DNA of 64,000 bases from Cyanobacterium aponinum PCC 10605 (GTDB taxonomy: Bacteria > Cyanobacteriota > Cyanobacteriia > Cyanobacteriales > Cyanobacteriaceae), in assembly GCF_000317675.1 (NCBI RefSeq), contig NC_019776.1, positions 2,418,001-2,482,000 on the forward strand. Reading direction: 5' to 3'. Position 1 is the first letter of the stretch, and each line of letters opens with the position of its first letter. The notes below the pieces were generated by a model that was given only the letters and a program-made list of their open reading frames with translations, was not told the origin of the DNA and made no database searches. A program made the position numbers and the translations under genes. Shown piece after piece: positions 1 through 8,682 of this stretch.

Positions 1-883
1 TCCCATCTTAGGGGCGGCGGCAGAGCATTTATTCACGGCTGGTGGAAAAAGAATTCGTCCCGCTATTGTGCTATTAGTATCAAGAGCAACAATGAAAGGA
101 GATGACTTAACTCCTCGTCATCGTCGTTTAGCAGAAATAACAGAAATGATTCATACTGCCAGTTTAGTTCATGATGATGTAGTAGATGAAGCAGAGTTAA
201 GAAGACAAGTAGCAACCGTCAATAGTTTATTTGGTAATCGTGTAGCAGTATTAGCTGGGGACTTTCTTTTTGCGCAGTCTTCATGGTATTTGGCTAATTT
301 AGATAATCTACAGGTAGTCAAGCTATTGTCAGAGGTAATTAGGGATTTTGCAGAAGGGGAAATTCAACAAGGTTTAAGTTGTTTTGACACTAATGTTAGT
401 TTAGAAAAATATTTACAGAAAAGTTATTTTAAAACAGCTTCTTTGATTGCCAATAGTGCAAAAGCCGCCGCTATATTGAGTGATGCAGGAGAAGGAATTG
501 CAAATCAAATTTATAGTTACGGACGTAATATCGGTTTAGCTTTTCAAATAGTAGATGATATTCTTGACTTTACCTCTCCTACAGAAGTATTGGGTAAACC
601 AGCAGGTTCAGATTTAGCCTGTGGTAATTTAACTGCCCCTGTATTATTTGCTATGGAAGAAAAACCTTCCCTTAGTATCCTTATTGAGAGGGAATTCAGT
701 GAAGAAGGAGATTTAGATCAGGCTTTAGCTTTAGTTTACGATAGTAACGGTATTGAAAAAGCGAGAGATTTAGCACATCAGCATAGTCAGTTAGCCTTAA
801 AAGAGTTGCAATATTTACCTTCTTGCCCTGCCACTGATTCTTTAAGAGAGCTAACAGATTACGTATTAAGTCGAATTAAGTAA
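1..883 (+). CDS. sds: Solanesyl diphosphate synthase (long-chain trans-prenyltransferase), 5' end cut by window
   Basis: This is the C-terminal part of a trans-isoprenyl diphosphate synthase, which adds isopentenyl units to an allylic diphosphate to make the side chain of plastoquinone. The reading frame is open from base 2, ahead of the first possible start at 68, and reads GGKRIRP near its beginning. That is the substrate-binding motif that precedes the first aspartate-rich motif, so the gene begins outside the window. The first Asp-rich motif appears as HDDVVDEAELRR and the second as QIVDDILDF. The short first motif (DDVVD) with medium-size residues upstream fits long-chain synthases. Family and frame are certain; the exact chain length (solanesyl rather than another polyprenyl) is inferred from the usual cyanobacterial annotation. 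Confidence 0.85.
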   Translation, partial: PILGAAAEHLFTAGGKRIRPAIVLLVSRATMKGDDLTPRHRRLAEITEMIHTASLVHDDVVDEAELRRQVATVNSLFGNRVAVLAGDFLFAQSSWYLANLDNLQVVKLLSEVIRDFAEGEIQQGLSCFDTNVSLEKYLQKSYFKTASLIANSAKAAAILSDAGEGIANQIYSYGRNIGLAFQIVDDILDFTSPTEVLGKPAGSDLACGNLTAPVLFAMEEKPSLSILIEREFSEEGDLDQALALVYDSNGIEKARDLAHQHSQLALKELQYLPSCPATDSLRELTDYVLSRIK

Positions 884-904
884 TTTATCAAAAAAACTTT
901 GGAC

Positions 905-1000
905 TCTATTACTTTGAATATGTAAATTATTAGTTAGGGTAGGCTGAAAGGCAAGAGGCAATAGGCAATAGGGGATTATTAAATAATAATTTATAAACTT
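905..1000 (+). repeat. Copy of a dispersed intergenic repeat (family R2)
   Basis: This spacer sequence reads CTATTACTTTGAATATGTAA then TTATTAGTTAGGGTAGGC, a GGCAATAGG-rich middle, and TTATTAAATAATAATTTATA. The same block recurs at 10993-11110, reversed at 62702-62785, and partly reversed at 19477-19523. Its two ends contain TAAATTATTA and its complement TAATAATTTA, so it resembles a small element with short terminal inverted repeats. No coding content is visible. Confidence 0.55.
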
Positions 1001-1171
1001 TTAGTTTTTATTTTACTATAAACACTATTCAATAAAAGTTATGGGAGTTATTTTTTATTAATTTATCATAACCACACTCTGAAGAACCATAATTTATAGA
1101 CTTTTATTTTACTATGAAAACTATTCAATAAATGTTATACAAGTTATTCTCTATCAATTTATCATAACCAC
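991..1171. repeat. Imperfect tandem duplication of about 80 bp
   Basis: Bases 991-1075 and 1094-1171 are diverged copies of one sequence. Shared blocks are TTTTATTTTACTAT, CTATTCAATAAA, GTTAT and CAATTTATCATAACCAC (TTAATTTATCATAACCAC in the first copy). They fill most of the 436-base gap between sds and the binding-protein gene at 1320. I see no gene in this gap. The first copy starts at the edge of the preceding R2 repeat, so the duplication may be linked to that element. Confidence 0.6.
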
Positions 1172-1319
1172 TTTAGAACTGAAATCTTGCACAAGGATAT
1201 TAATACTATAAAGCTAAATATTTAAAATCAATGTTAATGTTTTTTTATCAATTTTTATTACTTTTCCCTGTTTTGCACCTTTATCAGTCAAGATATGAGT
1301 ATAAAAACTATTCTATTTT

Positions 1320-2294
1320 TTATTCCATTTTTTTGAATATAAAATTATCTAAATCATCTAATATTTTATGAGCGGCTAAAATACCACTTGAACTCGTCCA
1401 ATGTGCATCACTTACTTGATAAATTTGTCCATTTTTTACTACTTCTAAATTCTGCCATAAAGGATGATTTAACCACTTTTCTTCCGATGCTTTTCCTTTT
1501 TCTCCTTGAGAACTATCTGTAAAATAAAATAAGTAATCTGCATCCAATAAAGGGATATTTTCGATCGCAATTTCGTCAGCAAAATCTTTTTTTTGTTGAG
1601 CAGGAGGGCGCTTTAATCCCAATTCTGCGACAATTTGCCCGGGAAATGATTGTTCATAGTAAAGACGGGTATTTCCTGCAATAAAACGCACTAAAGATAC
1701 GGTGGGAGGATTATCTCCTAATTTCTCTTTGAATGTGGCTACTTTCTGCCCCCATTCCTGTAAAAGTTTTTCCGCTTCTGCTTCTTTGTTAACGGCTTGG
1801 GCATAGAGTTTTAAATTATCTTTCCATGTTACTCCAATAGTCTCCGAAAATACCGTAGGTGCGATCGCACTTAATTGGGGATATAATTGTTCTTGGCGCA
1901 CCTTACTACCGATAATTAAATCAGGTTTGAGGGAAACGATTAACTCTAAATTAGGCTTAAATTCATCCCCAATCACCATAACATCGGTCATTTTATTTTC
2001 AATGTAATCATAAAAGGGATCTCCCTGCCAAGATTTTACTGCACCTATGGGCTTAACTCCCAATGCTAATAATATATCTGTACCTTCATTAGTGAGAATT
2101 ATAACCCGTTGAGGATTTTCTACAACTTGGGTTACACCCATACTATGAGAGATAGACCTCATCTTTTCATCTTGGTTAATAGATGTTTTTTCGGATGACA
2201 TCGTTACCGTTAAATCTTCGGTGGGGCTATAGTTACATCCAGTGAAAGTGAGAGAAAAGAAAATAATTGTTAAATAAAAAAATAAATATTTCAT
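1320..2294 (-). CDS. Iron-siderophore ABC transporter substrate-binding lipoprotein (FecB-like)
   Basis: This is a periplasmic binding protein for ferric siderophores, of the helical-backbone metal-receptor class, handing ligand to a FecCD-type permease. The chosen start gives an N-terminus MKYLFFYLTIIFFSLTFTGC, a lipoprotein signal ending in a lipobox cysteine. A longer frame to 2354 would put about 20 uncharged residues before it and is less likely. The typical entry motif HSMGVTQVVENPQRVIILT follows, then the conserved NLELIVSLKPDLIIG segment and the C-terminal HPLWQNLEVVKNGQIYQV. About 324 residues is normal for the family. It stands alone on the minus strand, with no receptor directly beside it. 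The specific ligand cannot be read from sequence. Confidence 0.85.
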   Translation of the reverse strand: MKYLFFYLTIIFFSLTFTGCNYSPTEDLTVTMSSEKTSINQDEKMRSISHSMGVTQVVENPQRVIILTNEGTDILLALGVKPIGAVKSWQGDPFYDYIENKMTDVMVIGDEFKPNLELIVSLKPDLIIGSKVRQEQLYPQLSAIAPTVFSETIGVTWKDNLKLYAQAVNKEAEAEKLLQEWGQKVATFKEKLGDNPPTVSLVRFIAGNTRLYYEQSFPGQIVAELGLKRPPAQQKKDFADEIAIENIPLLDADYLFYFTDSSQGEKGKASEEKWLNHPLWQNLEVVKNGQIYQVSDAHWTSSSGILAAHKILDDLDNFIFKKME

Positions 2295-2404
2295 CGTTAA
2301 TGGTGGGTAAGTTGGGAAACATAAAGTGTAACCCAACAATATGGTTATTCTCAAGCTATGAAATCAAAGAAATATTAGAAAAATGAAACTCAATAGAATC
2401 TATT

Positions 2405-2488
2405 TTACCGTCTTAATGAGATTCCATAATTCGACTGGTAGGCTCTACGAAACAAATCTTCTGCACTAACGGTTTGTATTTGAGTCAT
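2405..2488 (-). CDS. Short ORF (27 aa) with a strong ribosome binding site; possible gene remnant
   Basis: A 27-residue frame begins MTQIQTVSAEDLFRRAYQ and ends at TAA. It is preceded on its strand by AAGGAAG four bases before ATG, a much better Shine-Dalgarno site than most genes in this window have. The first residues (SAEDLFRRAY) resemble from memory the start of cyanobacterial DUF3386 proteins, which would make this the stub of a truncated gene. It could also be a true small peptide. It lies between the binding-protein gene and a MITE-like repeat that begins at 2505, so insertion or deletion at that repeat could have removed the rest. Confidence 0.3.
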   Translation of the reverse strand: MTQIQTVSAEDLFRRAYQSNYGISLRR

Positions 2489-2504
2489 CAATCTTCCTTA
2501 TATT

Positions 2505-2724
2505 TAACCTGAATTCGGGATAAATTTTTATCTATGAGTGGTGGCAAAAAGGGCAAGGGGCAAGGGGCAAGGGGCAAAGGAAAAATTAAGAATTAAGAAT
2601 TAAGAACACTCATTACTTTCTTCTAAAACCTGAAATCTGAAACCTGACACCTCATCCCCTCATCCCCCCATCACCTAACTAACTCCGAACCCTTATCTGA
2701 TATTCTTAAACCGAACTGAAGTTA
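2505..2724. mobile_element. MITE-like dispersed element, copy A
   Basis: The left end reads TAACCTGAATTCGGGATAAA. The right end, read on the other strand, is TAACTTCAGTTCGGTTTAAG, so the two ends form an imperfect terminal inverted repeat. The interior holds GGCAAGGGG repeats, TTAAGAATTAAGAATTAAGA, and a run of AACCTGAAA-type hexamers. The same order of blocks occurs at 15357-15600 and, decayed, at 33722-33945. Part of it appears inverted at 27485 and 59533. About 220 bp, with no coding capacity, so any movement would need a transposase from elsewhere. Confidence 0.6.
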
Positions 2725-2782
2725 TATTTATAACTTTTATGATTTGAATTATAACTAAGTTGAAAATATTAATCAATATAAT

Positions 2783-2821
2783 TGCATATTATTTGCAATA
2801 ATTTAAAAAATCTGTTATAAC
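2783..2821 (+). promoter_or_regulatory. Sigma-70 type promoter with overlapping Fur-like palindrome
   Basis: A -35 element TTGCAA (2793-2798) and a -10 element TATAAC (2816-2821) are separated by exactly 17 bases, placing a start near 2828. The -35 box is overlapped by TGCATATTATTTGCA (2783-2797), an almost perfect palindrome similar to the TGCAAATTATTATTA site between exbB and tonB. It is read here as a possible iron-repressor site. It would drive the permease operon starting at 2994 after a leader of about 165 bases. Confidence 0.45.
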
Positions 2822-2845
2822 CTTATCTAAGGTTTTGAAAGTCTT

Positions 2846-2960
2846 GTTCAGAAATAGATGATGCCATAGAAAACTATTGGACGCACACCAGAGGGAGCTT
2901 ACAGGCTCTGCTCACTCCTAGCAGAGACAGTTCCTTTTATTTCTAAGGGATTTTCTGAAC
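2846..2960 (+). ncRNA. Structured leader or small RNA upstream of the permease gene
   Basis: GTTCAGAAA (2846-2854) pairs perfectly with TTTCTGAAC (2952-2960), closing a domain of about 115 bases. Inside are a hairpin CCATAG/CTATTGG (2864-2880) and a stem of GGAGC/GTTCC enclosing CTCTGCT/AGCAGAG (2906-2926). It lies just after a good promoter and ends 33 bases before the permease start codon. It could be a 5' leader regulator or a separate small RNA. I do not recognise it as any known riboswitch; the usual cobalamin or TPP signatures are not apparent. Confidence 0.4.
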
Positions 2961-2993
2961 CTCTTTTATTATTCACTAAACAAAACTAAATTA

Positions 2994-4019
2994 ATGGAGG
3001 CTAATTCTGTCGATTCGTCTATTCTCAAAGAAATACCTTCGGAGAATAGAAGAATATTAATAGTAATTATTTCTATTAGTTTAGGGCTACTAATTACTTT
3101 CTGCTTATCTTTGTCAATAGGCTCTGTTTCTCTCAGTTTAGAGGAAATTTATCAAGCACTATGGCATCGAGGGGCAGAGTTAAATCAAGTGATTGTCTGG
3201 GATTTACGCTTACCGCGCATCCTTGCGGCTTTTGTCGTGGGGTCTGCTTTAGGCACTTCTGGTGCGCTTTTGCAGGGAATGTTACGCAACTCTTTAGCTA
3301 CTCCTTTTTTGTTGGGGATTTCTGCTGGTGCTGGTTTAGTAGTTGTGGTTCTGATTACCTTTGACTTATTCTTATTTCTCATACCTGTAGCTTCTTGGTT
3401 AGGGGCTGTTTTGACGACTATGTTAGTTTACTTTTTAGCACGGCAGAATAATGACATAAATGTAGAGCGTCTCATTCTTGGCGGTGTAGCGGTTTCTTCC
3501 CTTTTTGGTGCTATCCAAACTACTTTATTAATACTATCGGAGGATGGCAGGATTCAAAAAGCCTTAAACTGGATTGTCGGTAGTCTTAATGGACGAGGTT
3601 GGACAGAGTTAAATACTGCTACTCCTTATATTCTCATAGCTCTCATTATCGCTTGTTTGTTAGCTCGTTTTGTTAATGTTCTCAATTTGGGAGATGAGTT
3701 AGCGGTAGGGTTAGGGATTCCGTTGGCGCGATCGCGCTTATTAATTGGAGGCACGGCAACTCTATTGGCGGCGAGTGCTGTGAGTATAGCGGGTTTAATT
3801 GGATTTGTGGGCTTACTTGTACCCCATTCTATGCGGTTTTTACTCAAAAGTAATGACTATCGATTGTTGATTCCTTTATCGGCGGTGGGGGGTGCAATCG
3901 TACTATCATGGGCGGATTTGCTTTCCCGTATCGGTGCGGTGGAGTTACCTGTCGGTGCAGTAACTGCTTTGGTGGGTTCGCCTTTATTTGTTTGGTTGTT
4001 GTATAAACGCTCTTTTTGA
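2994..4019 (+). CDS. FecCD-family iron-siderophore ABC permease
   Basis: This is the inner-membrane channel of a BtuC/FecCD-type importer, moving a ferric siderophore, haem or cobalamin into the cytoplasm. The 341 residues are strongly hydrophobic with about ten membrane segments, the first near residues 24-44. It carries family landmarks: WDLRLPRILAAFVVGSALGT, GALLQGMLRNSLATPFLLG, and the coupling-helix region IAGLIGFVGLLVPH. Only one FecCD gene is present, so the working permease is probably a homodimer. It heads an operon with the ATPase (4095), a receptor (4949) and a binding protein (7676). It is the only such permease in the window, although eight binding-protein genes are present. Confidence 0.9.
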   Translation: MEANSVDSSILKEIPSENRRILIVIISISLGLLITFCLSLSIGSVSLSLEEIYQALWHRGAELNQVIVWDLRLPRILAAFVVGSALGTSGALLQGMLRNSLATPFLLGISAGAGLVVVVLITFDLFLFLIPVASWLGAVLTTMLVYFLARQNNDINVERLILGGVAVSSLFGAIQTTLLILSEDGRIQKALNWIVGSLNGRGWTELNTATPYILIALIIACLLARFVNVLNLGDELAVGLGIPLARSRLLIGGTATLLAASAVSIAGLIGFVGLLVPHSMRFLLKSNDYRLLIPLSAVGGAIVLSWADLLSRIGAVELPVGAVTALVGSPLFVWLLYKRSF

Positions 4020-4094
4020 GATTGGGGATAGGGTGATGAGGGGAGAGGGGGAAGTTGATTAATCATTTTTCATTTTTCATTCTTAATTCCTATC

Positions 4095-4880
4095 ATGCCT
4101 TTAAATAGTTATAACCTGAGTGGTGGCTATGACAGTCGTGTTATTGTTCATCATCTCGATTTGGATTTACAACAGGGGGAATGGTTAAGTCTAGTGGGGG
4201 CGAATGGTTCGGGAAAATCTACTTTTCTCAAACTTTTGGCTCGGATTCTTCCTCCTATCACGGGGAAAGTTTTACTTGATGGTAAGGAAATTCATTGTTT
4301 GCCCCCTCAAACCGTAGCAAAACGTATCGCTATTTTACCTCAACAACAAATTATTCCCTCTGGTTTAACCGTACGACAATTAGTCAGTTTAGGGCGTACC
4401 CCCCATCAATCATGGTATCAGTGGGATTTAACAAAGTGCGATCGCATCGCTGTGAATGAAGCCTTAGCTCAAACTGAGTTAGAATCCTATGCTGATCGAC
4501 CTGTATCTCAACTGTCAGGGGGGGAAAGACAAAGGGCTTTTTTAGCCCTAGCTTTAGCCCAAAATCCCCAAGTGTTGCTATTAGATGAACCGACTACCTA
4601 TCTTGATATTCACTATCAATTACAACTGTTAGAACTGCTCAAACGACTTCATCTTGAGGGTTTAACCATCATTACCGTCTTACACGAAATTAACCTTGCC
4701 GCCCGATACAGCGATCGCATTGCTTTTATGCGACAGGGAAGATTATACACAGTGGGTGAAACTGAAGAAGTGTTAACGGAAACCAATATCGCCGAGGTTT
4801 TCAACGTAGAAGTAATGATTCTCAATACCCCCGTTGGGAAGCAAATTTGTCCTCTTACTCCTTCTTTAGCTGTTAGATGA
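4095..4880 (+). CDS. FecE-family iron-siderophore ABC transporter ATPase
   Basis: This cytoplasmic ATPase powers the FecCD permease encoded 75 bases upstream. All functional motifs are present in 261 residues: Walker A GANGSGKST (35-43), the Q-loop glutamines near 83-85, signature LSGGERQR (140-147), Walker B VLLLDEPT (160-167) and the switch histidine in VLHEIN (H197). The length is normal for FecE/FepC/BtuD proteins. The gap before it is a low-complexity stretch (GATGAGGGG, then TTTTTCATTTTTCATT) rather than a promoter, consistent with one operon. The ligand specificity is not set by this subunit. Confidence 0.92.
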   Translation: MPLNSYNLSGGYDSRVIVHHLDLDLQQGEWLSLVGANGSGKSTFLKLLARILPPITGKVLLDGKEIHCLPPQTVAKRIAILPQQQIIPSGLTVRQLVSLGRTPHQSWYQWDLTKCDRIAVNEALAQTELESYADRPVSQLSGGERQRAFLALALAQNPQVLLLDEPTTYLDIHYQLQLLELLKRLHLEGLTIITVLHEINLAARYSDRIAFMRQGRLYTVGETEEVLTETNIAEVFNVEVMILNTPVGKQICPLTPSLAVR

Positions 4881-4948
4881 TGAGGGAAAAGGGTGAGAGG
4901 GGGAGGTTAATTACTAATTATTAATTCTTCATTATTAATTTTTTAACT

Positions 4949-7573
4949 ATGTTAAAAACACAAATACAAATAATTAAATATACTTTATTAATACCTCTAA
5001 TTTTTGTTACTATTGAGCCTGTAAAAGCAGAAAATAGACTAATTTTAAATAATCATAATAATTCTGTAATAGCTCAAAACAATGAAAACTTAGAAGAAAT
5101 AACCGATATTATTTTTAATGAAGCAGAAACAGGATTAGAAATTACTATTTTAACCAAATCAGGTAAGTCATTAGTTCCCATTATTTTAACTGAAAATAAT
5201 AACCTGATTATCGAATTATTAGAAGCAAAAATAAATTATGAATTAAACGAAATAAACCCCACAGCAAATATTACTCAAATTACCGCCACAACCGTTAACG
5301 ATTCCTTCGTGAGAATGGTAATTACAGGTAAAAATAACACCATACCCCAAGCAGAGATTATTCCCACAGATAATAATTTAACCTTTGCCATAAGGGAAAC
5401 TGATGCCACTACTGCTCAAAATTTCCCGGATATTAGTGACTTAACTATTACCATTACAGGCACTCGCACTCCCAGAAGATTACTTGATTCTAGTAGTTCC
5501 ATCACCATAATTGATTCTCAACAGATAGAAAGACAATTAGTCCAAGATATTCGAGATTTAGTTCGATATGAGCCGGGGGTATCTGTGGGGAGAAACGCCA
5601 ATCGCTTTGGTAATCAAGATTTCAACATTAGGGGAATTGACGGTAATCGGGTTTTACTGCAAGTTGATGGTATTCGTGTACCAGATAACTATGTCGGTAG
5701 AGGTAGAGATTATTTCAACTTAGAGACTATCAAAAGAGTGGAAATTATTAAAGGTCCTGCTTCCGCTTTATACGGTAGTGATGCCATTGGGGGTGTGGTT
5801 TCTTTTATCACAAAAGACCCTCAAGACTATTTAGATACTTTCGGTAATTCTTTTTATACCAGTGGACAAGTTACCTATGATACTGCGGATGAAAGCGTAT
5901 CGGTGACAGGGGTTATTGCTGGAGAAGATGAGGAGGGTAAATTACAATTTTCTACCGTTGCCACCTATTCAGGAGGTTCAGCATTAAAGACTGCTTCAGG
6001 GGTGCAAGTTAATCCCCAAGATATTACTGATTATAGTATTACCAGTAAGTTAGTTTATAATTTTGATGACAATAATAGCTTAAAACTAACAGGGGAATTT
6101 TTACAAGGAACAACGGACACTATTATCTTAAATGAAATTGGCACAACTCCTTTTAATGTTCGTCCTCCTAATCTAGTATTTTTCGATCGCCAAAATGTCA
6201 CTGCTACTGATACTCGTAATCGTAACCGTTTTAGCTTAGATTATAACTATGAAAATGAAACGGGATGGTTACAAAATCTCAACGCTAAATTTTACTATCA
6301 AAATGCGGAGATTAAAGAAGAAAAAATCTCGGAGGGTATTCAACAAAGTTTCGGGAGAGGCAGACCTAGTTTTATTCCTGTGGTACGAGACGAAGTAAAT
6401 AAATTTGAGCAGGATGTCATCGGCGGTGAGGTACAATTACAAAGTGATTTTATGACGGGTAGTGCTTCCCATCGCCTAGTTTATGGTTTAGAGGTGTTTA
6501 ACACTAGCACTTCTCGCCCTAGAGATAATACTTTAATTTTTCCTGATGGTAGTATTAGTAAGTTTGTGATAGGAGAAGAGTTTCCCAATAAAACTTTTCC
6601 TGATACGGATACTTTAAGATTAGGGTTATATGTACAAGATGAGATTGAAATAGGTCAGTTTTCTATTATTCCGGGGATTCGTTGGGATTATTTCAGTTTA
6701 AATGCTAATGAAGATGATGATTTTCGCCGTATCAATGTGGATAACTTTAAGGTAGAAAATCGTAATGATTCGGCATTTTCTCCCAAAATTGGGATTGTTT
6801 ATAAGCCTACTCCTGAATTAGCTTTATATGGGCAGTATGCAAGGGGTTTTCGCAGTCCTCCTTATGATGACGCTAATATCGGTTTTACTAATTTTGCCTT
6901 TGGTTATGCAGTGTTACCCAATGCTAATTTAAAGCCTGAGACAAGCAATAGTTTTGAAATAGGTATTCGAGGCGCTTATCCTTCTATTGATTTTAGTCTG
7001 GCTGGATTTTACAACGATTATCAAGATTTTATTGATAATGTTAGTGTTGGCACTCGTGAAAGTGATGGTTTTTCTCTTTTTCAAAGTCAAAATATCGACA
7101 GTGCAGAAATTTATGGTGTGGAAGCAAAAGCGGAATATTTCTTTAACCCCACTAGAGAAGATGGTGTCAGTATTATTGCTAGTTTAGCTTGGGCTGAGGG
7201 AAATAATGATTCAGGCAGTGGCTCAGTACCTTTGAACTCTGTTAATCCTTTTGAGGCGGTATTGGGGTTGCGTTATAAAGCTCCTGAAGATAGATGGGGT
7301 ACTGATTTAATTGGTACTTTTGTCTCGGCAAAAAATAGGAGTCGCATTGATGGGGATGATTTATTTGCGCCCAATGGTTATTTTTTATTGGATTTGTTGG
7401 GTTATTACAATTTCTCTAAAAATGCTTCTTTGAATGTGGGTTTATTCAATCTCTTTAACTCAGAATACTACGTTTGGTCAGATGTTCGGGGTTTAACTAA
7501 TGATGATCCTAATTTAAAGCGTTTTGCTCCTCCGGGGTTTAATGCGGCTGTTAATTTTGTTTTCCGTTTTTGA
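4949..7573 (+). CDS. TonB-dependent receptor, haem/transferrin-receptor-like, with AMIN domain
   Basis: An outer-membrane beta-barrel of 874 residues importing a large iron ligand with TonB energy. It has a signal peptide (about 1-27, ending PVKA), an AMIN domain (about 45-150), a TonB-box-like LTITITGTR, a plug and a barrel ending in the aromatic FRF. The plug reads DFNIRGIDGNRVLLQVDG and RVEIIKGPASALYGSDAIGG, typical of the haemoglobin/transferrin/lactoferrin receptor group. This differs from the ferrichrome-like and aerobactin-like receptors elsewhere in the window. It sits in an operon with FecCD, FecE and a binding protein, a complete import route for one ligand. Haem or a haem-like ligand is an inference from family resemblance. 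Confidence 0.88.
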   Translation: MLKTQIQIIKYTLLIPLIFVTIEPVKAENRLILNNHNNSVIAQNNENLEEITDIIFNEAETGLEITILTKSGKSLVPIILTENNNLIIELLEAKINYELNEINPTANITQITATTVNDSFVRMVITGKNNTIPQAEIIPTDNNLTFAIRETDATTAQNFPDISDLTITITGTRTPRRLLDSSSSITIIDSQQIERQLVQDIRDLVRYEPGVSVGRNANRFGNQDFNIRGIDGNRVLLQVDGIRVPDNYVGRGRDYFNLETIKRVEIIKGPASALYGSDAIGGVVSFITKDPQDYLDTFGNSFYTSGQVTYDTADESVSVTGVIAGEDEEGKLQFSTVATYSGGSALKTASGVQVNPQDITDYSITSKLVYNFDDNNSLKLTGEFLQGTTDTIILNEIGTTPFNVRPPNLVFFDRQNVTATDTRNRNRFSLDYNYENETGWLQNLNAKFYYQNAEIKEEKISEGIQQSFGRGRPSFIPVVRDEVNKFEQDVIGGEVQLQSDFMTGSASHRLVYGLEVFNTSTSRPRDNTLIFPDGSISKFVIGEEFPNKTFPDTDTLRLGLYVQDEIEIGQFSIIPGIRWDYFSLNANEDDDFRRINVDNFKVENRNDSAFSPKIGIVYKPTPELALYGQYARGFRSPPYDDANIGFTNFAFGYAVLPNANLKPETSNSFEIGIRGAYPSIDFSLAGFYNDYQDFIDNVSVGTRESDGFSLFQSQNIDSAEIYGVEAKAEYFFNPTREDGVSIIASLAWAEGNNDSGSGSVPLNSVNPFEAVLGLRYKAPEDRWGTDLIGTFVSAKNRSRIDGDDLFAPNGYFLLDLLGYYNFSKNASLNVGLFNLFNSEYYVWSDVRGLTNDDPNLKRFAPPGFNAAVNFVFRF

Positions 7574-7675
7574 CTGGTTTAATAGACATCGACTGAGTTA
7601 CAAGCAAGATGCCTGTTTCACCATAGGAAGATGATAATTGTTTATTTTTTAATTTTTAATTTTTTGGTTTTTATT

Positions 7676-8587
7676 ATGAAAAATTCAATCGCATCTCAAT
7701 TAATTTTAAAATTATCTCTAGTGTTTCTCTTCGGTTTAAGTATCAATGGTTGCACTAATCCGACTAATACTACAACTAATAATAATTCCCAAGAGATAAT
7801 TAGTAAGCAAGAGCCAATTAGTCAAGCGGAGCGAGTGGTTGCCCTTACTTCCCTTAGTGCGGATATAATTCATCAGTTAGATGCTTCTAAGTTGGTGGGG
7901 GTTGCAGGTAGCAGTTTAATTAAACAAGATCCCCGTTTTCAAGATATTACAACTGTAAGTGAAGGGCGATCGCAGCCTGATTTGGAAAAGATAATGGAGC
8001 TGAAGCCTGATTTGGTAGTGGGTGCAGATGGTTTTAGTGATCAAACTTTGGCTAAATTAGAGGAGTTGGGAGTTAATACTGTTTCCACAAAAGTTGATAG
8101 TTGGTTGGCTCTACAGGATACCATTAAAATCTTAGCAGGTGCGATCGATGCTGATCCACAACCGTTATTAGATAGTTATCAAAGTTTATTACCCGCAAAG
8201 TTAGAGTCAAATATTTCCACGTTGGTTTTAGTGAGTCGTCAGCCGATTTTAGCTCCGAATAAAAATAGTTGGACGGGAGATTTATTAACTCAATTTAAGG
8301 TTAATAATGTGGTAGCAGATTTACAGGGAAGTGGTCAATTTAGTGGATATGTGACCCTTTCTCCTGAAAAAATCTTAGAGACAAATCCCGAGGTAATTAT
8401 TATAGTTGATCCTGCTAGAGAAGGAATTTTAGAACAGTTGAAACAAGAGGATTTTTGGAGTGAATTAAATGCAGTAAAGCGCGATCGTATTTATACTTTT
8501 GACTATTATGGCTTAGTTAATCCGGGCAGTATGGCAAAAGTGAAAGATACCTTAACACAATTGGCACAATTAACACAAAATGATTAA
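7676..8587 (+). CDS. Periplasmic binding lipoprotein of the BtuF/HmuT/FecB type
   Basis: The binding protein of the operon starting at 2994. The chosen start gives MKNSIASQLILKLSLVFLFG with lipobox LSINGC; an upstream ATG at 7631 would add a hydrophobic extension before the signal and is less likely. The mature part carries RVVALTSLSADIIHQLDASK, then LEKIMELKPDLVVGADG and an ending INPxVIIIVD-like stretch (NPEVIIIVDPAREG). It lacks the HxxGxTxVPxxPxRV entry motif found in the other binding proteins here, so it is a different subgroup, closer to BtuF or HmuT. That agrees with the haem-type receptor next to it. About 303 residues. Confidence 0.82.
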   Translation: MKNSIASQLILKLSLVFLFGLSINGCTNPTNTTTNNNSQEIISKQEPISQAERVVALTSLSADIIHQLDASKLVGVAGSSLIKQDPRFQDITTVSEGRSQPDLEKIMELKPDLVVGADGFSDQTLAKLEELGVNTVSTKVDSWLALQDTIKILAGAIDADPQPLLDSYQSLLPAKLESNISTLVLVSRQPILAPNKNSWTGDLLTQFKVNNVVADLQGSGQFSGYVTLSPEKILETNPEVIIIVDPAREGILEQLKQEDFWSELNAVKRDRIYTFDYYGLVNPGSMAKVKDTLTQLAQLTQND

Positions 8588-8649
8588 GGAGAGAAAGAAA
8601 GCAGGGTTTTTTCAAAGTCAGGGCAAAATTATCTTGCCCTCACCCCCAA

Positions 8650-8682
8650 CCCCTCTCCCGCAGTAGAGGGGAGCGTTTTTTC
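8650..8682. terminator. Rho-independent terminator
   Basis: CCCCTC (8650-8655) pairs with GAGGGG (8666-8671) and is followed by GCGTTTTTTCTT. It lies between two converging genes, 63 bases after the stop at 8587, so it closes the uptake operon. Confidence 0.7.

Noticed and set aside
2295-2354. Longer N-terminus for the binding protein at 1320
   Set aside because: The extra residues precede a complete lipoprotein signal peptide and have no counterpart in the related proteins.
2846-2960. Cobalamin riboswitch or 6S RNA at the permease leader
   Set aside because: The conserved sequence elements of a cobalamin riboswitch are not apparent, and the region is shorter than a usual 6S RNA and lacks a recognisable central bubble. 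It is kept only as an unnamed structured element.
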